From: Zelopaecilomyces penicillatus
Taxonomy: Eukaryota > Ascomycota > Sordariomycetes > Hypocreales > Pseudodiploosporaceae
Length of the DNA stretch: 64,000 nucleotides
Assembly: GCA_005765155.1 (NCBI GenBank)
Contig: VCCP01000001.1
Coordinates: 2,294,001-2,358,000, forward strand
Direction of reading: 5' to 3'
Shown here in pieces: positions 1-12,213 of this stretch. The notes beneath the pieces are model-generated. The model did not search any database. It was given only the letters and a program-made list of their open reading frames with translations, and was not told where the DNA came from. Made by a program: the position numbers and the translations under genes. Position 1 is the first letter of the stretch; every line of letters begins with the position of its first letter.

Positions 1-3000
1 CTTTTGCCTTTTTAACTTGCAAACATTTGTTACATGTCTGCGGGTGAATCAATTTTCCTGGGCCGAGATTGAATAACATGGGGGGTTACTCTTGGAAGAT
101 TTTACCGACATTACTTTGCGCCAGTCGAGTGCTGGTAGTATTCTAGCAGTAGGCACATGGAGTTCCTTTTTAGCTCCCGCCTCGGCTAGAGTTTAAAGTG
201 AGAATAAAAGTAAATGTGAAAAGTAAAGTAGTTTTGCACAATTCAGACCGACAAGGCATCAATACCATCAAGTTGGCGGCATAGGATGTAATGAATGAAT
301 GACTGGGTAAGGGTATCTAGCCCCCTAAACCCTGATGTCTCAACCATGTTGACGGCTAAATTACTGAAGAAACAATGTTGATTTATTAGTCCCGCCCTTG
401 AGCGCAGCACAAAGTGTTTGCATAACGAGTACGCCTTGGAGAGTCTTCAAACATGTTGGCTGGCTGATCAATGGCAACGAATAAATAATCATTGAGTAAA
501 GACCAAAGTAGTCGGTCTTCAGACACAGCTTCTCTCTAATCGCTCTTGGGAGTCGACAATGGGTGTATCATCGTTTAACGGCATTCGTGTCTGTCTGATA
601 TCCGCTCCTGTCCTGCCGGAGTAACTCAAAGATAGCTTATTCCAGGTAGAGCCAATAATACCCAATCCTACCTCATCCTATAATTACGGGTCGAGCCCTG
701 TAGGCATACTCGTAGGCGTCCTGTCAGTCTAGAGCGTGTACCGATTTGACGCTCCCATTGGGCCGCTTTTTGGGGGGTGAGGGTCGACGTAGCCGACAGG
801 GCCAAATAGGAAGGGGGGGATGCCTAAAAGTGGCATTGGTGTCTTTTCCCAGATTGGGATGGAGAAACTTTTTTTTTGTTTTGTGGTTGGTGCGCGTTTG
901 CGTTGTTTTGACAAGTTTCAGATGGCTGTTGGCTGGAAGGATTGGATGGGAGTTTTTTCCCAAGATAGATAATGCGATTATGTAATGCTACAGGGGGGTC
1001 TTATTGAGAGTCATTACAATCTGTCACGTTTAATTGGTCCTGGCGAGGTACCTAACTACCTACCTCTGACAGCTTGCTCCTTTTCCCTCCTTTTCTCCCC
1101 TCCTTTTCCCCACGCAGGCTGTTTATTGGCAATCCAATCCGTCAACCCATAACCCATCGCTTCCTTCTGGCCTTCCTCCGAGACCTTTGTAGAGATGTCA
1201 GAATGATAGAAGTGATAAAATAAGGTGAACTTGGTCGTGTCTGTTACGACGACTTGTACAACTATTCCCAAAATGTACATTCTTGACTAAATAGCGCCTT
1301 GGTCTAGACCAAGAGACGCGCGTTGTTCATTGGCACTGACACCACAAACCGTATGTAACACGACGGCTGCTTGTTACCATCATACAGTAATTACTTGCCT
1401 GCTATCTTTGTGGGGGGTCTGCGCCTCGGATGATGGCGAATACTGACATGTTTGCAGGAATGATGTGCATCATCGTCGCATATCGTATAGCATATAGCAA
1501 CTACTTGACTCGCACGAGCAGTCCTAGAACAGCAGGTGGTTTGTGCCCTCAAGTCGAAACACCTGTCAAACTGGTTAACCTGGGTGAGCTTCATCATCGG
1601 CATTTGCCTGTTTGGTATTCCGTACATCTCATGACATATTCCTCGCCGCATGATAACCCGATACACAGCCGCAACACATGACTTTGTTGGAACATCATCC
1701 TTTGGGGGAGAAACGGGTCAAAACATGCCCCAAGGTGGTCTGTGTGTTTGATAATGATGAGTGAGTCCCAGGTACCGGTACTAAGGAGTAATTAATTACA
1801 CGCGAGTAATCCTTGCCCCTTTGCATCCCTATCTATCCCCCCCGCTTTCTTGCTGCTGCTTGTTATATTAGTCCGCCATTCAATGTGGGCTTTGGCGGGC
1901 CGTTGTGGCGCACTGAGACGAGACTAGAACGCCCAATTCCACTTGAGGCATCACCCACCGGGCCTATTCTGTTATGTGGCCAAATTGTGTCTGTACCTGT
2001 ACCTGTACCTGTACACGGTAATTACAGTCCAGGAGGGAGGTTCTTGTATCCATTTCACTGTTACATGTCTACCTCAGATACTTGACAGACAACATATGAT
2101 GTGCATGTAGAGAAAATGTCAAGTGTGGTATTAATACTCCGTAGTTATATTCAGCAGACGCGCCGGCAAATTCACAAGCCCAAGACGGCACAACCAGAGT
2201 CAAAAACAGCCAAACTTGCATAGAAATAGGAAGCATAGTGGGAGAAGGAACCACGGCATTGGCCGTCCATGACAAAGCAACAATATATATTCGGACTTGG
2301 CCGTCGGATCAGTAATGAACACACATTGGTGCAGAATAATTCGTCACCCCCCCCCCCCTTCAGAGCCCGAGTTCACTAATTCACTATCGTGGCCCTTCAA
2401 TGGAGGTTTTGTATCGCCCGTAGGTAGTACACTATACATTGGAGTACGGAGTGAAGACTCCATGCGCGGTTTAGCTAGTTGCTTTGGCCCTTTGAGATGG
2501 ACAACGATGAAGGCGTTGCTCCTGCAGGTGGATGCCGATCCCCTTCGACTCTAGCTTGATAATGACGCAAGAGCACGCTCCTCCATTGATAATGCATGTC
2601 TCGCACTTCGTCAGGACTAAAATCCGTGCTACGTCTGCACATGCGTAAACCCGCCCAATGGCTTGCCAAGCTGGCCCCTAACGCAATCGGCGATGGGGCC
2701 GCCAGCCGTTGGTCCTCTCTCGGCTGCATGCACAACTCATTGCATTCCCATTGCGCGGAATATGTCTGTCTGCTTGTACCTGTACGCAATCTGTACTCCA
2801 GACGTACGTACAATACGTACATCAACACGTAGATGCAGTAACATAGTACGGAGTAGGTATTATGAAGACGTGCATCCAACCACAGGTTGCACAGCCGAAG
2901 CCCGAAGCCAGCAGAAAAGGTCTGCTAATAGCGCGTGCGCCGTCACATTGCTGGTGGATCCAGGCCCTGGCCTCTTTTTTTCTTCCACGCTTTCTGCTGG

Positions 3001-3475
3001 TTGGCTGGCGTTGGGACATACTGTAGTCAAGGCTTAACTGTAATTAGCTTCTCCCAAAAAAAAAACGGGCGGGCCACGACACGCCTCCTAGACAAATCCA
3101 CAATGCCATTTCTGATTGCTTAAAGAACAGGGGTTGCAGAACATGATTGTGCGCAAATCAATACCGACCTTCTTCTTGTTGGGTTTGGGGGCCTGACTTC
3201 CTCCTGGTTGCGTTGTCGATTACACTCCGCCCATAGCTATCATGCGCCATTGTTTCGTCGCCTCTATTTCTCTGTAGGGCCTGCGTCATCTTCTGTCGCA
3301 TTCTCACCATTACTGCCACCTAAGGTTTACGCAAGACATAGTAGTCTTGGTCGACTTATCTGGGCATCTGCCGCCGCTTACCACCCCGAGCGATTTGCCA
3401 TCAGATTTGTTCCTTGAGACTTCGCCATCGAACCACGCAAAACCAACCTTGCAAAGCAATACAATCCAAAGCATT
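1..3475. other. Gene-free stretch at left edge
   Basis: No open reading frame here has a recognisable domain or convincing coding character. Visible features are a short (CTGTAC)n run near 1992-2014, a C13-like run near 2347, and the nonamer TACGGAGTA or its reverse complement at 2135-2143, 2445-2452 (8 of 9) and 2847-2855. The last few hundred bases probably hold the promoter and leader of the small secreted protein starting at 3476. Confidence 0.6.
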
Positions 3476-4031
3476 ATGCATTCAGCAAAGCTCCTCGCGC
3501 TCGCCGGCGTGGCCGCGGGAGTAATGTCTTCTGTTGTCGCCTCAGAAAATGCCAAGGTCGCCCGAGATATTCCCCTTTGGACCGATGGCGCCACGGAAAA
3601 GAGAGATGCGCTCTTGGGCGTGAAAGGAGCTACAGCACAGTTGGACTCATCGTCTGCCATGCTCTCTCTGACTCTGACAAGTCAAGATGCGCCGTTCGAC
3701 AGCAAAGTCACCACCACAAGTAAAGAGTGCGACCACGGCCCCTCGCTGGTAGTTGAAACTCCCCCTGGAGCAACATCTATAGGTGTCACAAATACCATTG
3801 AGGGCATGAACACAACAGGTAATATTCGCCGCACCTAATCCCATCCGTGTTGTGCTGCATCAACTGACGAGAATATCAGCGACACTTTCGCATACACGGA
3901 TCCCGACTGCTGCTCTGAATGCCACGACGACACCAACTAGCGAGGTCACTGGGGGTACAACTCCACAACAAATGCAAAGCTCCATGGTCGGCCTTTTAGG
4001 CTTCTGTATCATGGGCTTGATCATGATATAG
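3476..4031 (+). CDS. Small secreted, probably GPI-anchored protein
   Basis: Two exons, 3476-3818 and 3880-4031, joined across a 61-nt GT-AG intron, give 164 residues. The start was chosen at 3476 because the protein then begins with a signal-peptide-like segment (MHSAKLLALAGVAAGVMSSV) with an Ala-rich end; an in-frame ATG at 3347 would bury it. The middle is rich in Ser, Thr and Asp and has a single Cys (about residue 84). The second exon is Thr-rich and ends in a hydrophobic tail (MVGLLGFCIMGLIMI) right at the stop, preceded by small Ser/Met/Gln residues, which is the layout of a GPI-attachment signal. I recognise no family. By analogy with other fungal proteins of this build it may sit at the plasma membrane or wall; that is inference. 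Confidence 0.7.
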
Positions 4032-4976
4032 AGAAGAAGGGGAGAGAAGATACGACAAAATAATGAGGCTAGATGAAGCGCGCTAGCTCGCGCTATAGCA
4101 TTTCCAACATTTCGAACATGTCCCAGGTAGGACATCGGCGTACGGCAACGATACCACGGGTCCTTGAATCGTCCTAGTTTTGGGAGCGACAGGCAGTTGA
4201 CTGGGAATTAGAAGCGATAATATCTAATTTAATCATATCGAGCGGCACCACGCACAATTTCTTTTTTCTTTTCTTTATCTCTCTTTTTGAGACAAGTCAT
4301 ATGGGACGCACAAGCATGCTAGCGAAGGAGTACATACATACCCCGTGACAAACGGTAAAGGAGAAGCCACCTGCTTTTAAGATTTGGCGCATGGAAGAGT
4401 TGCTTCCAGTGAGAAGAAATAGACTGAGGGAGCAGGATATCAATAAACAACGCATTTACGGCCTTGGTCGGTCCGTCATCTATACTTCAATATCGCGCCG
4501 AATCTGTATTATTTTGAACCGATGCCTTGTGTTTGTGACAAAGCTTTAGCTTTGAACTCGGTACTTTGGCAATTGCTATAGAAGCAAAGCGTTGGTCACG
4601 ATCACATCGACCAACACCTGCTAAATATCCTTCGCAGTAATTTCTGTATGTTCTGCAATACGATGGCTTCTCTTATGTTTCGACGCTTTCGAGTGAAGAC
4701 GCTGCGACTCATCGTGTCGCAGAACAACATACGGCTTGTGTCGGCGCTGAATGATTGAAACGAATACATCGTATCGTTGAATGAGCCCTTTTAATGCTGC
4801 TCACTGGTTTGCTATTCATACAGCATCGTGTAACCTTGTTCGCCTGGATCGTCCCAAGCCCTTGGTAAATGGCGTAAGTGACCTAGATATCTGAAGTCGC
4901 CGAGGATGTTAAGCCAACACTGCATGCAAATAAGGGCAGCCGGACGCTGTAAGTTGAGGTAGCCCACTGAGGACAT
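4032..4976. other. Convergent intergenic region
   Basis: Lies between the 3' ends of the secreted-protein gene (plus) and DPH3 (minus). It holds a CT-rich patch near 4259-4288 and otherwise nothing I can identify; it is probably two 3' UTRs. Confidence 0.5.
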
Positions 4977-5292
4977 CTAAGCAGCAATCGGTATTTGGCC
5001 GCCGGGGCCGCCGGCCGTGGGAGGCTTGGGTAGATCGTCCTGGATCCTCGTCAGTTAGCTTCACACAGTCTAAGGAGAATTTGGAACAACTAACGAGGTC
5101 GAAAATTACTCGGATCATGAGGCTGCAGCTGGGGCAAACCGCAATGTCCTCCTCGTCACGAAGATCGTCGAGAGCAATCTGAAATCTGTCGCCACAAGGG
5201 CAGGGATAGTGATAAAGCTGGAGAGTCTCGTCAAACGTCATGTCCTCAATCTCAATCTCATCGTAGATCGAGAGATTGTCGTCGTCCGCCAT
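4977..5292 (-). CDS. DPH3: Diphthamide biosynthesis protein 3 (CSL zinc finger)
   Basis: Exons on the minus strand are 5095-5292 and 4977-5039, separated by a 55-nt intron (GTTAGT...CAG) in phase 0; the product is 86 residues, close to yeast Dph3/Kti11 (82). The N-terminus contains the family hallmark YDEIEIEDM (residues 10-18). Zinc ligands are Cys31 and Cys33 in YPCPCGDRF and Cys53 and Cys56 in VCPSCSL. The second exon supplies the usual short Pro/Gly/Ala tail. In known homologues this small redox-active metal protein feeds electrons to the Dph1-Dph2 enzyme that starts diphthamide formation on eEF2, and also works with the Elongator tRNA-modification complex. The gene diverges from the peroxisomal transporter gene with 577 bp between the starts. 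Confidence 0.95.
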
Positions 5293-5869
5293 TGTCCACG
5301 CTTTGAGAGGAGATTCACAAGATGAAGAGGATCGCAAGTGGCTTTTTGTAGATTTGAATTGTTTTTGTATGCGAAAAAAGTAATATGTGAATTATTCAAG
5401 TGTCCGTAAGTAGTAATCTGTGTTTGATGGGATGAGGAAATATTTGGGAGAGTTGTGACACACCCCGCGCTCCAAGAATAATGGAAAAATTTACCCCACA
5501 AGTGTGGCTGATGACAAAGCGCATGTGGCTGGTGTTATCGATCACATGCTGCCTGCCTATTGTAGATGTGGCGTCCGGGGCTCAGCGCGACTGCTCAGGC
5601 CGAGGGACCTTGCATCTGGCATCCTCCTCCACATGTGCTTGACCATGATGAATATGTAATTTGTTACGGCGTCTGCCCTTGACGTCTACAACAGCAAACA
5701 ACCGCGCAGCCTCAAGGAACTGCTCCCTATTTCCTGTTCCCAAGGCGATATCAGCCGTCCTTTCCAGCGGCCAATGCGCCGACAGTGAGGCATTCTGCGA
5801 ATCCCGCCGACACTCACACCTTTACCGAGCCCTTCGACGGGCTGAGCCAGGCTTAAACTGCAGAACATC
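5293..5869. promoter_or_regulatory. Divergent promoter region, DPH3 / peroxisomal ABC gene
   Basis: A 577-bp region separates the start codons of DPH3 (minus) and the ABC half transporter (plus), so it must hold both promoters. No specific element could be assigned with confidence. Confidence 0.5.
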
Positions 5870-8209
5870 ATGGCGTGGCAATCCAAACTGTCCCTTCCGC
5901 GGGATCGCACAATTCGCGGCCTCATCTCCGAATTCACGCGCATGTACGTGTCGAACCGCTCTCGCATATCCCGCGCCGTCTGGATCTCGCTCTTCCTCGC
6001 CCTGGCCAACCGCATCCGCCACGCCATCTCAGAGCAGAAGGCCGCCTCAGCGCGCGATGCCGCCCGCCGCGCTGCTCAGCAGGGGACTGTTTCCTCCGGC
6101 GGGGATGAGACGCCGCGGAAGAAGGTCGCACTTAACCGCGAGTTCTTTCGATCCTTGATGCGCCTGGTAAACATCGTGGTGCCCGGCTGGCAGAGCAAGG
6201 AGGCCCGGATGCTAGCGAGCCACACCTTCTTCCTAATCCTCAGGACGTTGATCAGCGTCAGAGTCGCAGAGATGGATGGCGCCATTGTCAAGGCTTTGGT
6301 CAAGGGAAATGGAAAGGAGTTCTTGAAGAGAATTGTCTGGTGGATGTTGATTGCGGTGCCAGCCACTTTTACTAACTCTATGGTAAGAAATCCAGTACCA
6401 TTTTCTCCTGCAGCTTCACGAGCACTGGCTAACATTGAACGCAGTTATCCTATCACCAAGCAGAGCTATCTCTCAAGTACCGAACTAGACTCACGCAGCA
6501 TATCCATGACAAGTATCTTTCCAAACTAACGTTCTATGGCATCTCGGCGCTCGATGACCGGATAAAGAATCCGGATCAATTGATCGCTGTTGATGTCTCC
6601 AAGTTCTCCAATAGTCTCGCGGAGCTGTATAGTAACCTGGCAAAGCCAGCCCTAGATATGGTAAGCTTTTTCTCAACCCTCAAACACCCATCAAGCCCGT
6701 TTATGACGCTAACATTTACCTTTCTCATAGACCATTTATACGTATGCCCTCTCCAAGAGTGTCGGAAGCGAGGGTGTCATCTTCATGTCATTGCTAGTCC
6801 AGTTGTCTGCCAATCTCATGCGAGTCTTGACGCCACCATTTGGCAAGTACGTTGCCGACGAGGCGCGTCTCGAGGGCGAGTTCCGCTTCCAGCACTCCCG
6901 CCTCATCGACTACAGCGAAGAGGTAGCCTTGTACGGAGGTCACGACGCCGAAAAGGACACACTAGACAAGGGCTACTTTACCCTCATCAAGCACGTCAAC
7001 TACATTCTCCGGCGGCGCTTCTACCATGGCTTCATGGAGGACTTTGTCATCAAGTATTTCTGGGGTGCCCTGGGTCTGCTCCTATGCAGCGTCCCCGTCT
7101 TCGTCAAGTTTCCCGGACAGGTCGTTATGAACATGGGAGACCGGTCTGAGTCGTTTATTACCAATAGGCGTATGCTGCTCTCCGCTTCCGACGCGTTCGG
7201 AAGAATCATGTTCTCGTATAGGGAGATTATGGAACTTGCTGGCTACACCTCTCGAGTCGCTTCTTTGCTGAATGTCATGGATGACATCCGGTCAGGGCAT
7301 TTTGAGAAGAAGCTCGTTTCGTCTTCTGGAATTGAGGACAACGAGGCTGTTCTAAAAGGCCGAGGAACCGTTCACGAGAGCAAAGATATCACTTTCATTG
7401 ATGTGTAAGTCATATATGGATTCCGTCTAATATTCACCTTTATATCTTGGTTCATTTGCTAACATGATGATTCATCTCGCAGACCCATCATCTCACCGAA
7501 TGGCGATGTTCTAGTCAAGGCACTATCATTCTCATTAGGACCTGGAGACCATCTCCTGGTGGTCGGACCCAACGGCTGCGGCAAATCATCTCTGTTCCGT
7601 ATTCTGGGTGGCCTCTGGCCTGTCTATGGTGGCACAGTCTACAAGCCACCCTTCAGCGCCATTTTTTATATTCCTCAACGCCCGTACCTGTCGCGCGGCT
7701 CTCTGCGCCAGCAAATCATTTACCCCGACTCACTGCGCCAGATGCGCGCCCGTGGTGCCACCGACGCCGACCTCCTTGCTATCCTCAATCTACTGGGCCT
7801 TGAGCATTTGGTCGAGCTTTACGATGAAGGCTGGGATGCCGAGGCCGAATGGCGCGACGTCCTTTCTGGCGGTCTGCAACAGCGCGTTGCCATGGCCAGG
7901 CTTTTTTACCATCGCCCTCAGTACGCCATCCTTGACGAGTGCACAAGCAGCGTAACGCTTGACACGGAGAAGATCATGTACGACAACGCCAAGGCCCTGG
8001 GCATCACTCTCATGACGGTTAGCCACCGACGCAGTCTGTGGAAGTATCACACGCATATCCTGCAGTTCGACGGGCAAGGTCACTATGTCTTTACTAAGCT
8101 TGATGCCGACAAGCGTCTCAAGCTCGAGGATGAGAAGGAGGAGCTCGAGGTTAAGCTCAGACAGGTTCCCGAGTTGGAGAGGAGAATGGAGGAATTGACT
8201 TCGTTATAA
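5870..8209 (+). CDS. PXA2: Peroxisomal long-chain acyl-CoA ABC half transporter (ABCD family, Pxa2-like)
   Basis: Four exons (5870-6382, 6445-6660, 6731-7404, 7483-8209) encode 709 residues. The N-terminal half is the ABCD transmembrane region, including the loop LDDRIKNPDQ typical of the peroxisomal EAA-like motif (second exon). The C-terminal nucleotide-binding domain has Walker A GPNGCGKSS at 496-504, signature LSGGLQQR at 595-602, Walker B YAILDE at 615-620 and the switch His in VSH. The C-terminus is a charged, coiled-coil-like tail. There is one membrane domain and one ATPase, so the protein must dimerise. In yeast Pxa1 and Pxa2 form a heterodimer that moves long-chain acyl-CoA into peroxisomes for beta-oxidation. 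The compact length points to the Pxa2 side, but assignment to Pxa1 versus Pxa2 needs a tree. Confidence 0.92.
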
Positions 8210-8927
8210 GGGAAGAGGCGGACAAAGTGTGAACGTTGGAAGCGGCGACGCCGTGTTTGATGTTTGGCAATTGATTAAATATGTAGGATAGGAAACGAAG
8301 ATGAGATGAACAAAGAATGAGTATACTTGATAGTTGTTAGATGGAACTGACTATTTTGGCAAGACTGCCCATGTTGTCTCTCAACTCTCTTCGCTTGCCA
8401 GGATCTTCAGAACGAGGCTTTTGGCGACAAGGTTAGACATGGAGAGCCTTCCTCCCCAAACTTTGCAGTAGTGTTTCCGCCATCAAATCGATCATTTCCT
8501 TTTCACGCAAAGCTATGTCATTGAGTAATCGTTCATTTATGTTTATTGCCTCTCCAAAAAAGAATCGTTCATCAATCTACTAATGCGCTCCGATGCCTTC
8601 TCAACCAAATGCCAATCGCAGAAGTCAAACTCTATCAATGCCCTTGTCACACCTACTGATGGACAACTAATAGGGAGCCATGCTATAATGCTTTGAAATC
8701 AATACTGTTTAGGGTGAATGAAACTGACAGTCCTCGGCATGAGCGCTATTGTCAGTCCTCAGAATGCGTTGATAATCAGCACCACACTCGTAGCAAAACT
8801 CATACTTGCACTTTGTACCTACAATCATCAATGAGATTAGTACGAGAACAACGGAAAAAAAATAACATCCATCTCTTATGTTTCTATCTGGGATAGAAAC
8901 CGCTGCTAAAGGGGGCTTTCTCCCCCA
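8210..8927. other. Convergent intergenic region
   Basis: A 718-bp gap between the stop codons of the ABC transporter (plus) and the RBR ligase (minus). No gene or structured element recognised. Confidence 0.5.
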
Positions 8928-11347
8928 TCAGACAGTAAAGTCGCTGCAACCGATGTCATGGCTATTCGTCCAGGTGGAGCGGCAACTCCAACAAAACTCG
9001 TAGCGACACTTGATACCTGAGACGAAGCGGGGCGTTAATAAAGCCGCCATTATGCTGTTACTTTTGTATAATACCGAGGGGGCTTCGAACCGGTGGGTAG
9101 GGTAAACCAAAAAAATAAAAAAATAAAATAAGCTGTACAAAGCAAAGAGATACATGAAGGGCCGTGGACGCACCATTGGCAGCAAACGTAAAATGCCGAA
9201 AAAAAGCGATATTTCCAAAGGGGTGTGTCCTGGTGAAAAGAAAGGTTCAACTTACAAGTCATGTGGGAGCTATTCAAAATTTCAGCAGTGTTCAAAAAAT
9301 ATGCATAAAGAAGGCAAAAACGAAGAACTCGTTAGGGGTGGGCATCATACCAGCCATCATTCTTCTCGATTGCCCATCCGCATCCTGGGCACGTCTTAGT
9401 TGTCCGGCTCACGGTCTCCCTGCTCTGCTCTTCCTCCAACTTCCTCCTGGTTGCAATCTGCCTTGCTAAAGCAACAGCCTTCGTAGCCCGGTCCCTCTCC
9501 TCTCTCTGACGGACTTGGCGCTGTTGAGCCTCGCGCCGTTCCTGGGCCATGGCTTGATCGGCAACCACCTGGGCCATTTGAATTTGGGTCCACTCTTCAT
9601 TCTCAATCTCAATTCTTGACCGGAAGTTCTCTGGGTCGGCGAGGAGTTGGTCGTATTCGTCGCATGAAAGGCTCTGGTGCCATGACACGTTGTGGTGGAA
9701 ACATGATCGGTGCCCGCAGTGAAGGCATGTGGCTATGGGCTGTTCACTGCCAGATTCATGGATCTGGCCAGAGCCACAGCCAGAAGTGCACCAGATGAAA
9801 TTTTCTGCCTCGGACATGGCTGCTCTAAGAGCCAATGTTTCATATCTATCAAAGTGTGTTAATGTATGAAGTCTAGATATTGACTTTGTTTTGTAACATG
9901 ACGGAACTATACCTCAAGAATGTTTCTTCGTCTGCATAGCGCTGTATATCAGCGTAGTCTAGAAACCCTCGGCATTCTGGACACCTAATCTCGGTCCAAA
10001 GTTTGCCATTTAGGTCCGAACGAATCGACTTCTCAAGACATTCAAGACACGTCATGGGCGGGTGTGTGCAGGTTGTTGTTACTGAGAAGCGAGGAAAGAG
10101 TTGCTTCTCCTTGTTGTCTGAACATATCAGACAATCCTGGTCGCCGGAAGGTTCATCTGCTGGTACCCTTTGGTGTGTTATCACGACGTCGGACGCTTCC
10201 ACAACTTTCTGGTATCGCTGGCCGAACCTGTGATGTGACGTGGTACATTTAGCGAATCGCAGACCACAGCAAACTTGGTTAAACATGAAGCATGCTCGCT
10301 AAAGTACGATTTTGCTATATACAAGATACTCCCTGAAAGTGCCGGTACTTAAAGTTCCACATAATGCATCAATGGCACTGAAAGAACACTTTGCACATAG
10401 CAAATCTAAAAGGAAAACATAGGTGATACAGTGTTTAAATGAGACACTTGAATGGGAACCTACCTAAAGTCCTCAGCTTCTTCATTTTCATGTTTACTAA
10501 GTAGATCTAGGCGCCGCATATATGCCAACGTCATGGCAACTTCCTGGTTCTCGAGGAGGGCGGTATAAGGATTGTTCGGTGTAGAAGTTGCAGAACGGTT
10601 ATCTTCTTGAACTTCTGGCCGCAAGAATGCGTCTCGTACATTTTCTTGAGCCGCTGAAGCAGAAGATTCGCCCGAGTAGCCAGGGGTGTCTGCAAGGGGA
10701 AGCGGATGTCTGGTGGCTTCAGCGTTCGAATCTGTCCCTGGATTTAGCTTTGCGTCGTGGGATGGTGTAGTAGTAATCCCGTCATCCAAGATTGATGGGT
10801 TGGTACGATACTGAAACGCCGACTGCTTAGTATTATGTTCCGTGGAAGCAAAGCCGTTTTGATCTTCTTTGGGTCGTTGGATTTGCGGAACAGGGCCGGG
10901 TTCATTCATCTCCATATTGTTCGCAAGCAACGTCGGTTCTTCGTCACTTCCAAAGCCGCCCATAATGGCAGGGCTGACCGCGCCGTAATATGAGTTCGGG
11001 GCTTTCGCAAACATGTTGTTTTTCATGGCTGAATTGTCGACAAACGGGACATATTTGGGTCCAGTAGAGTCTGATGTAGAAATTGGTCGAGACTCCGAAT
11101 CGAGAAGCTCAGCATCGCGAATGAGAACCGTTTGAGGCTGTTTGATGAGACCATCGAATCTACTCCTTCTCCGGGGGCTTACTATGTTGATACTTTCTTG
11201 TTCTTTATCTTGTTCCAGTTCCTGTTCTTGATCTGCGCTTGCTGCGTTCATCTCTGTGTCCCAATCGCCTTGTAACGGCCGACTGAGAGTGTCATCCTTT
11301 CGCCTGCGAAATGTGGCCTCGGCCTTTAATTTCAAAGAACGAAACAT
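8928..11347 (-). CDS. RBR-type E3 ubiquitin ligase (RING1-IBR-RING2)
   Basis: Five minus-strand exons (10464-11347, 9913-10227, 9351-9845, 9256-9269, 8928-9016) sum to 1797 nt and 598 residues, with phases matching at each junction. Residues 1-295 are a disordered, Ser/Asn/Gln-rich region. RING1 starts at Cys327 (CLIC) and continues through CTHPPMTCLEC and RCPECRG. The IBR follows, with CTSGCGSGQI and CLHCGHRSCF, then a charged helical linker rich in Arg, Glu and Gln. RING2 has CPGCGWAIEKNDGCSHMTC followed by IKCRYEFCWSC, the full family pattern, with the probable catalytic Cys at 565 (equivalent to the Cys in parkin's GGCMHM). RBR ligases take ubiquitin from E2 onto that Cys and then onto the substrate. 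The intron 10228-10463 is long (236 nt) and could hide another small exon. The substrate is unknown. An in-frame ATG at 11440 is possible but adds a hydrophobic stretch. Confidence 0.85.
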
Positions 11348-12213
11348 TTGGTCGCAGGCGGCCCGTTTAAATGTTGAAGAGAAGTAAAGCAATATGAGTG
11401 AGTGTCTTATCCCGTTCGTGCAGGCTAGAAGTACTGCCACTAATGCGACAGAACCTAAAGCGGAGAGTTATAACCATGCATCGTACAACCACGACGACGA
11501 TCGATACCGGGCAATTGAACCTGTTGAATCGTGCGGCGATAAGATTTCAGAAGTATGATGGAGCAAAAGACAAAGTCTCAAGAGCATGAATACCAGGAGG
11601 CATTTGGCAGAACTGTGGTGGTGTTGATGTGGGTTCATAGGTACTGAGGCAAAGCCCAGCCGCACTCTTCAAGCTATGACAAGCACATATTGCACAGAGG
11701 CAGCTAGGCCAGTCGTCGAGTCTCTCCCGTCGGGTGGACGCATCAGCATTGATCTGCAGAAGACTTCGTACACTTTATTTGCATTGTGGCGGCCGAGGCT
11801 GACTAGGTGCGTTGCCTAGGAATAAACTGTCAAGGTTCATCGACAGCTCATAAGACAGACCGAAAGGCAATCAGGCACCCAAGGCACTATAGCTACTAAC
11901 ATTTTTTAGCGCTTTCACCCCGCAGAAAGCCACATGCCTAAAGGACAGGGGTTGAGGGGCTGTACATGAACTGCAGAATGCCTAAACAACCCTAACCCCG
12001 TGTGTGTAACGCCGTTCCGTTCCATTACAGCCAGAACTCAAGTCAACGGCATGCCAAGTGCTTTTCTTTCACAAAAAAATAGTACATTTGTATTCTAATT
12101 AACCTTAATACGTTTGGCCTTTTGTAAATCTTGATACAGAAGAGTTATATGTCAAAAAGTGGCTATGAAGTAGTAGGATATCCGTCTTGTAGCTAATCGG
12201 CCCAATGAGGACA
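11348..12213. other. Intergenic region between two minus-strand genes
   Basis: An 866-bp stretch upstream of the RBR ligase and downstream of the coiled-coil gene. Presumed to hold the ligase promoter; no specific element recognised. Confidence 0.5.

Noticed and set aside
5661..6158. 165-codon plus-strand frame
   Set aside because: It overlaps the true start of the ABC transporter in another frame and is Ser/Arg/Pro-rich shadow sequence.
9061..9110. T-loop-like GGCTTCGAACCGG
   Set aside because: It lies inside an RBR intron, and no D-arm, anticodon arm or acceptor stem can be drawn around it.
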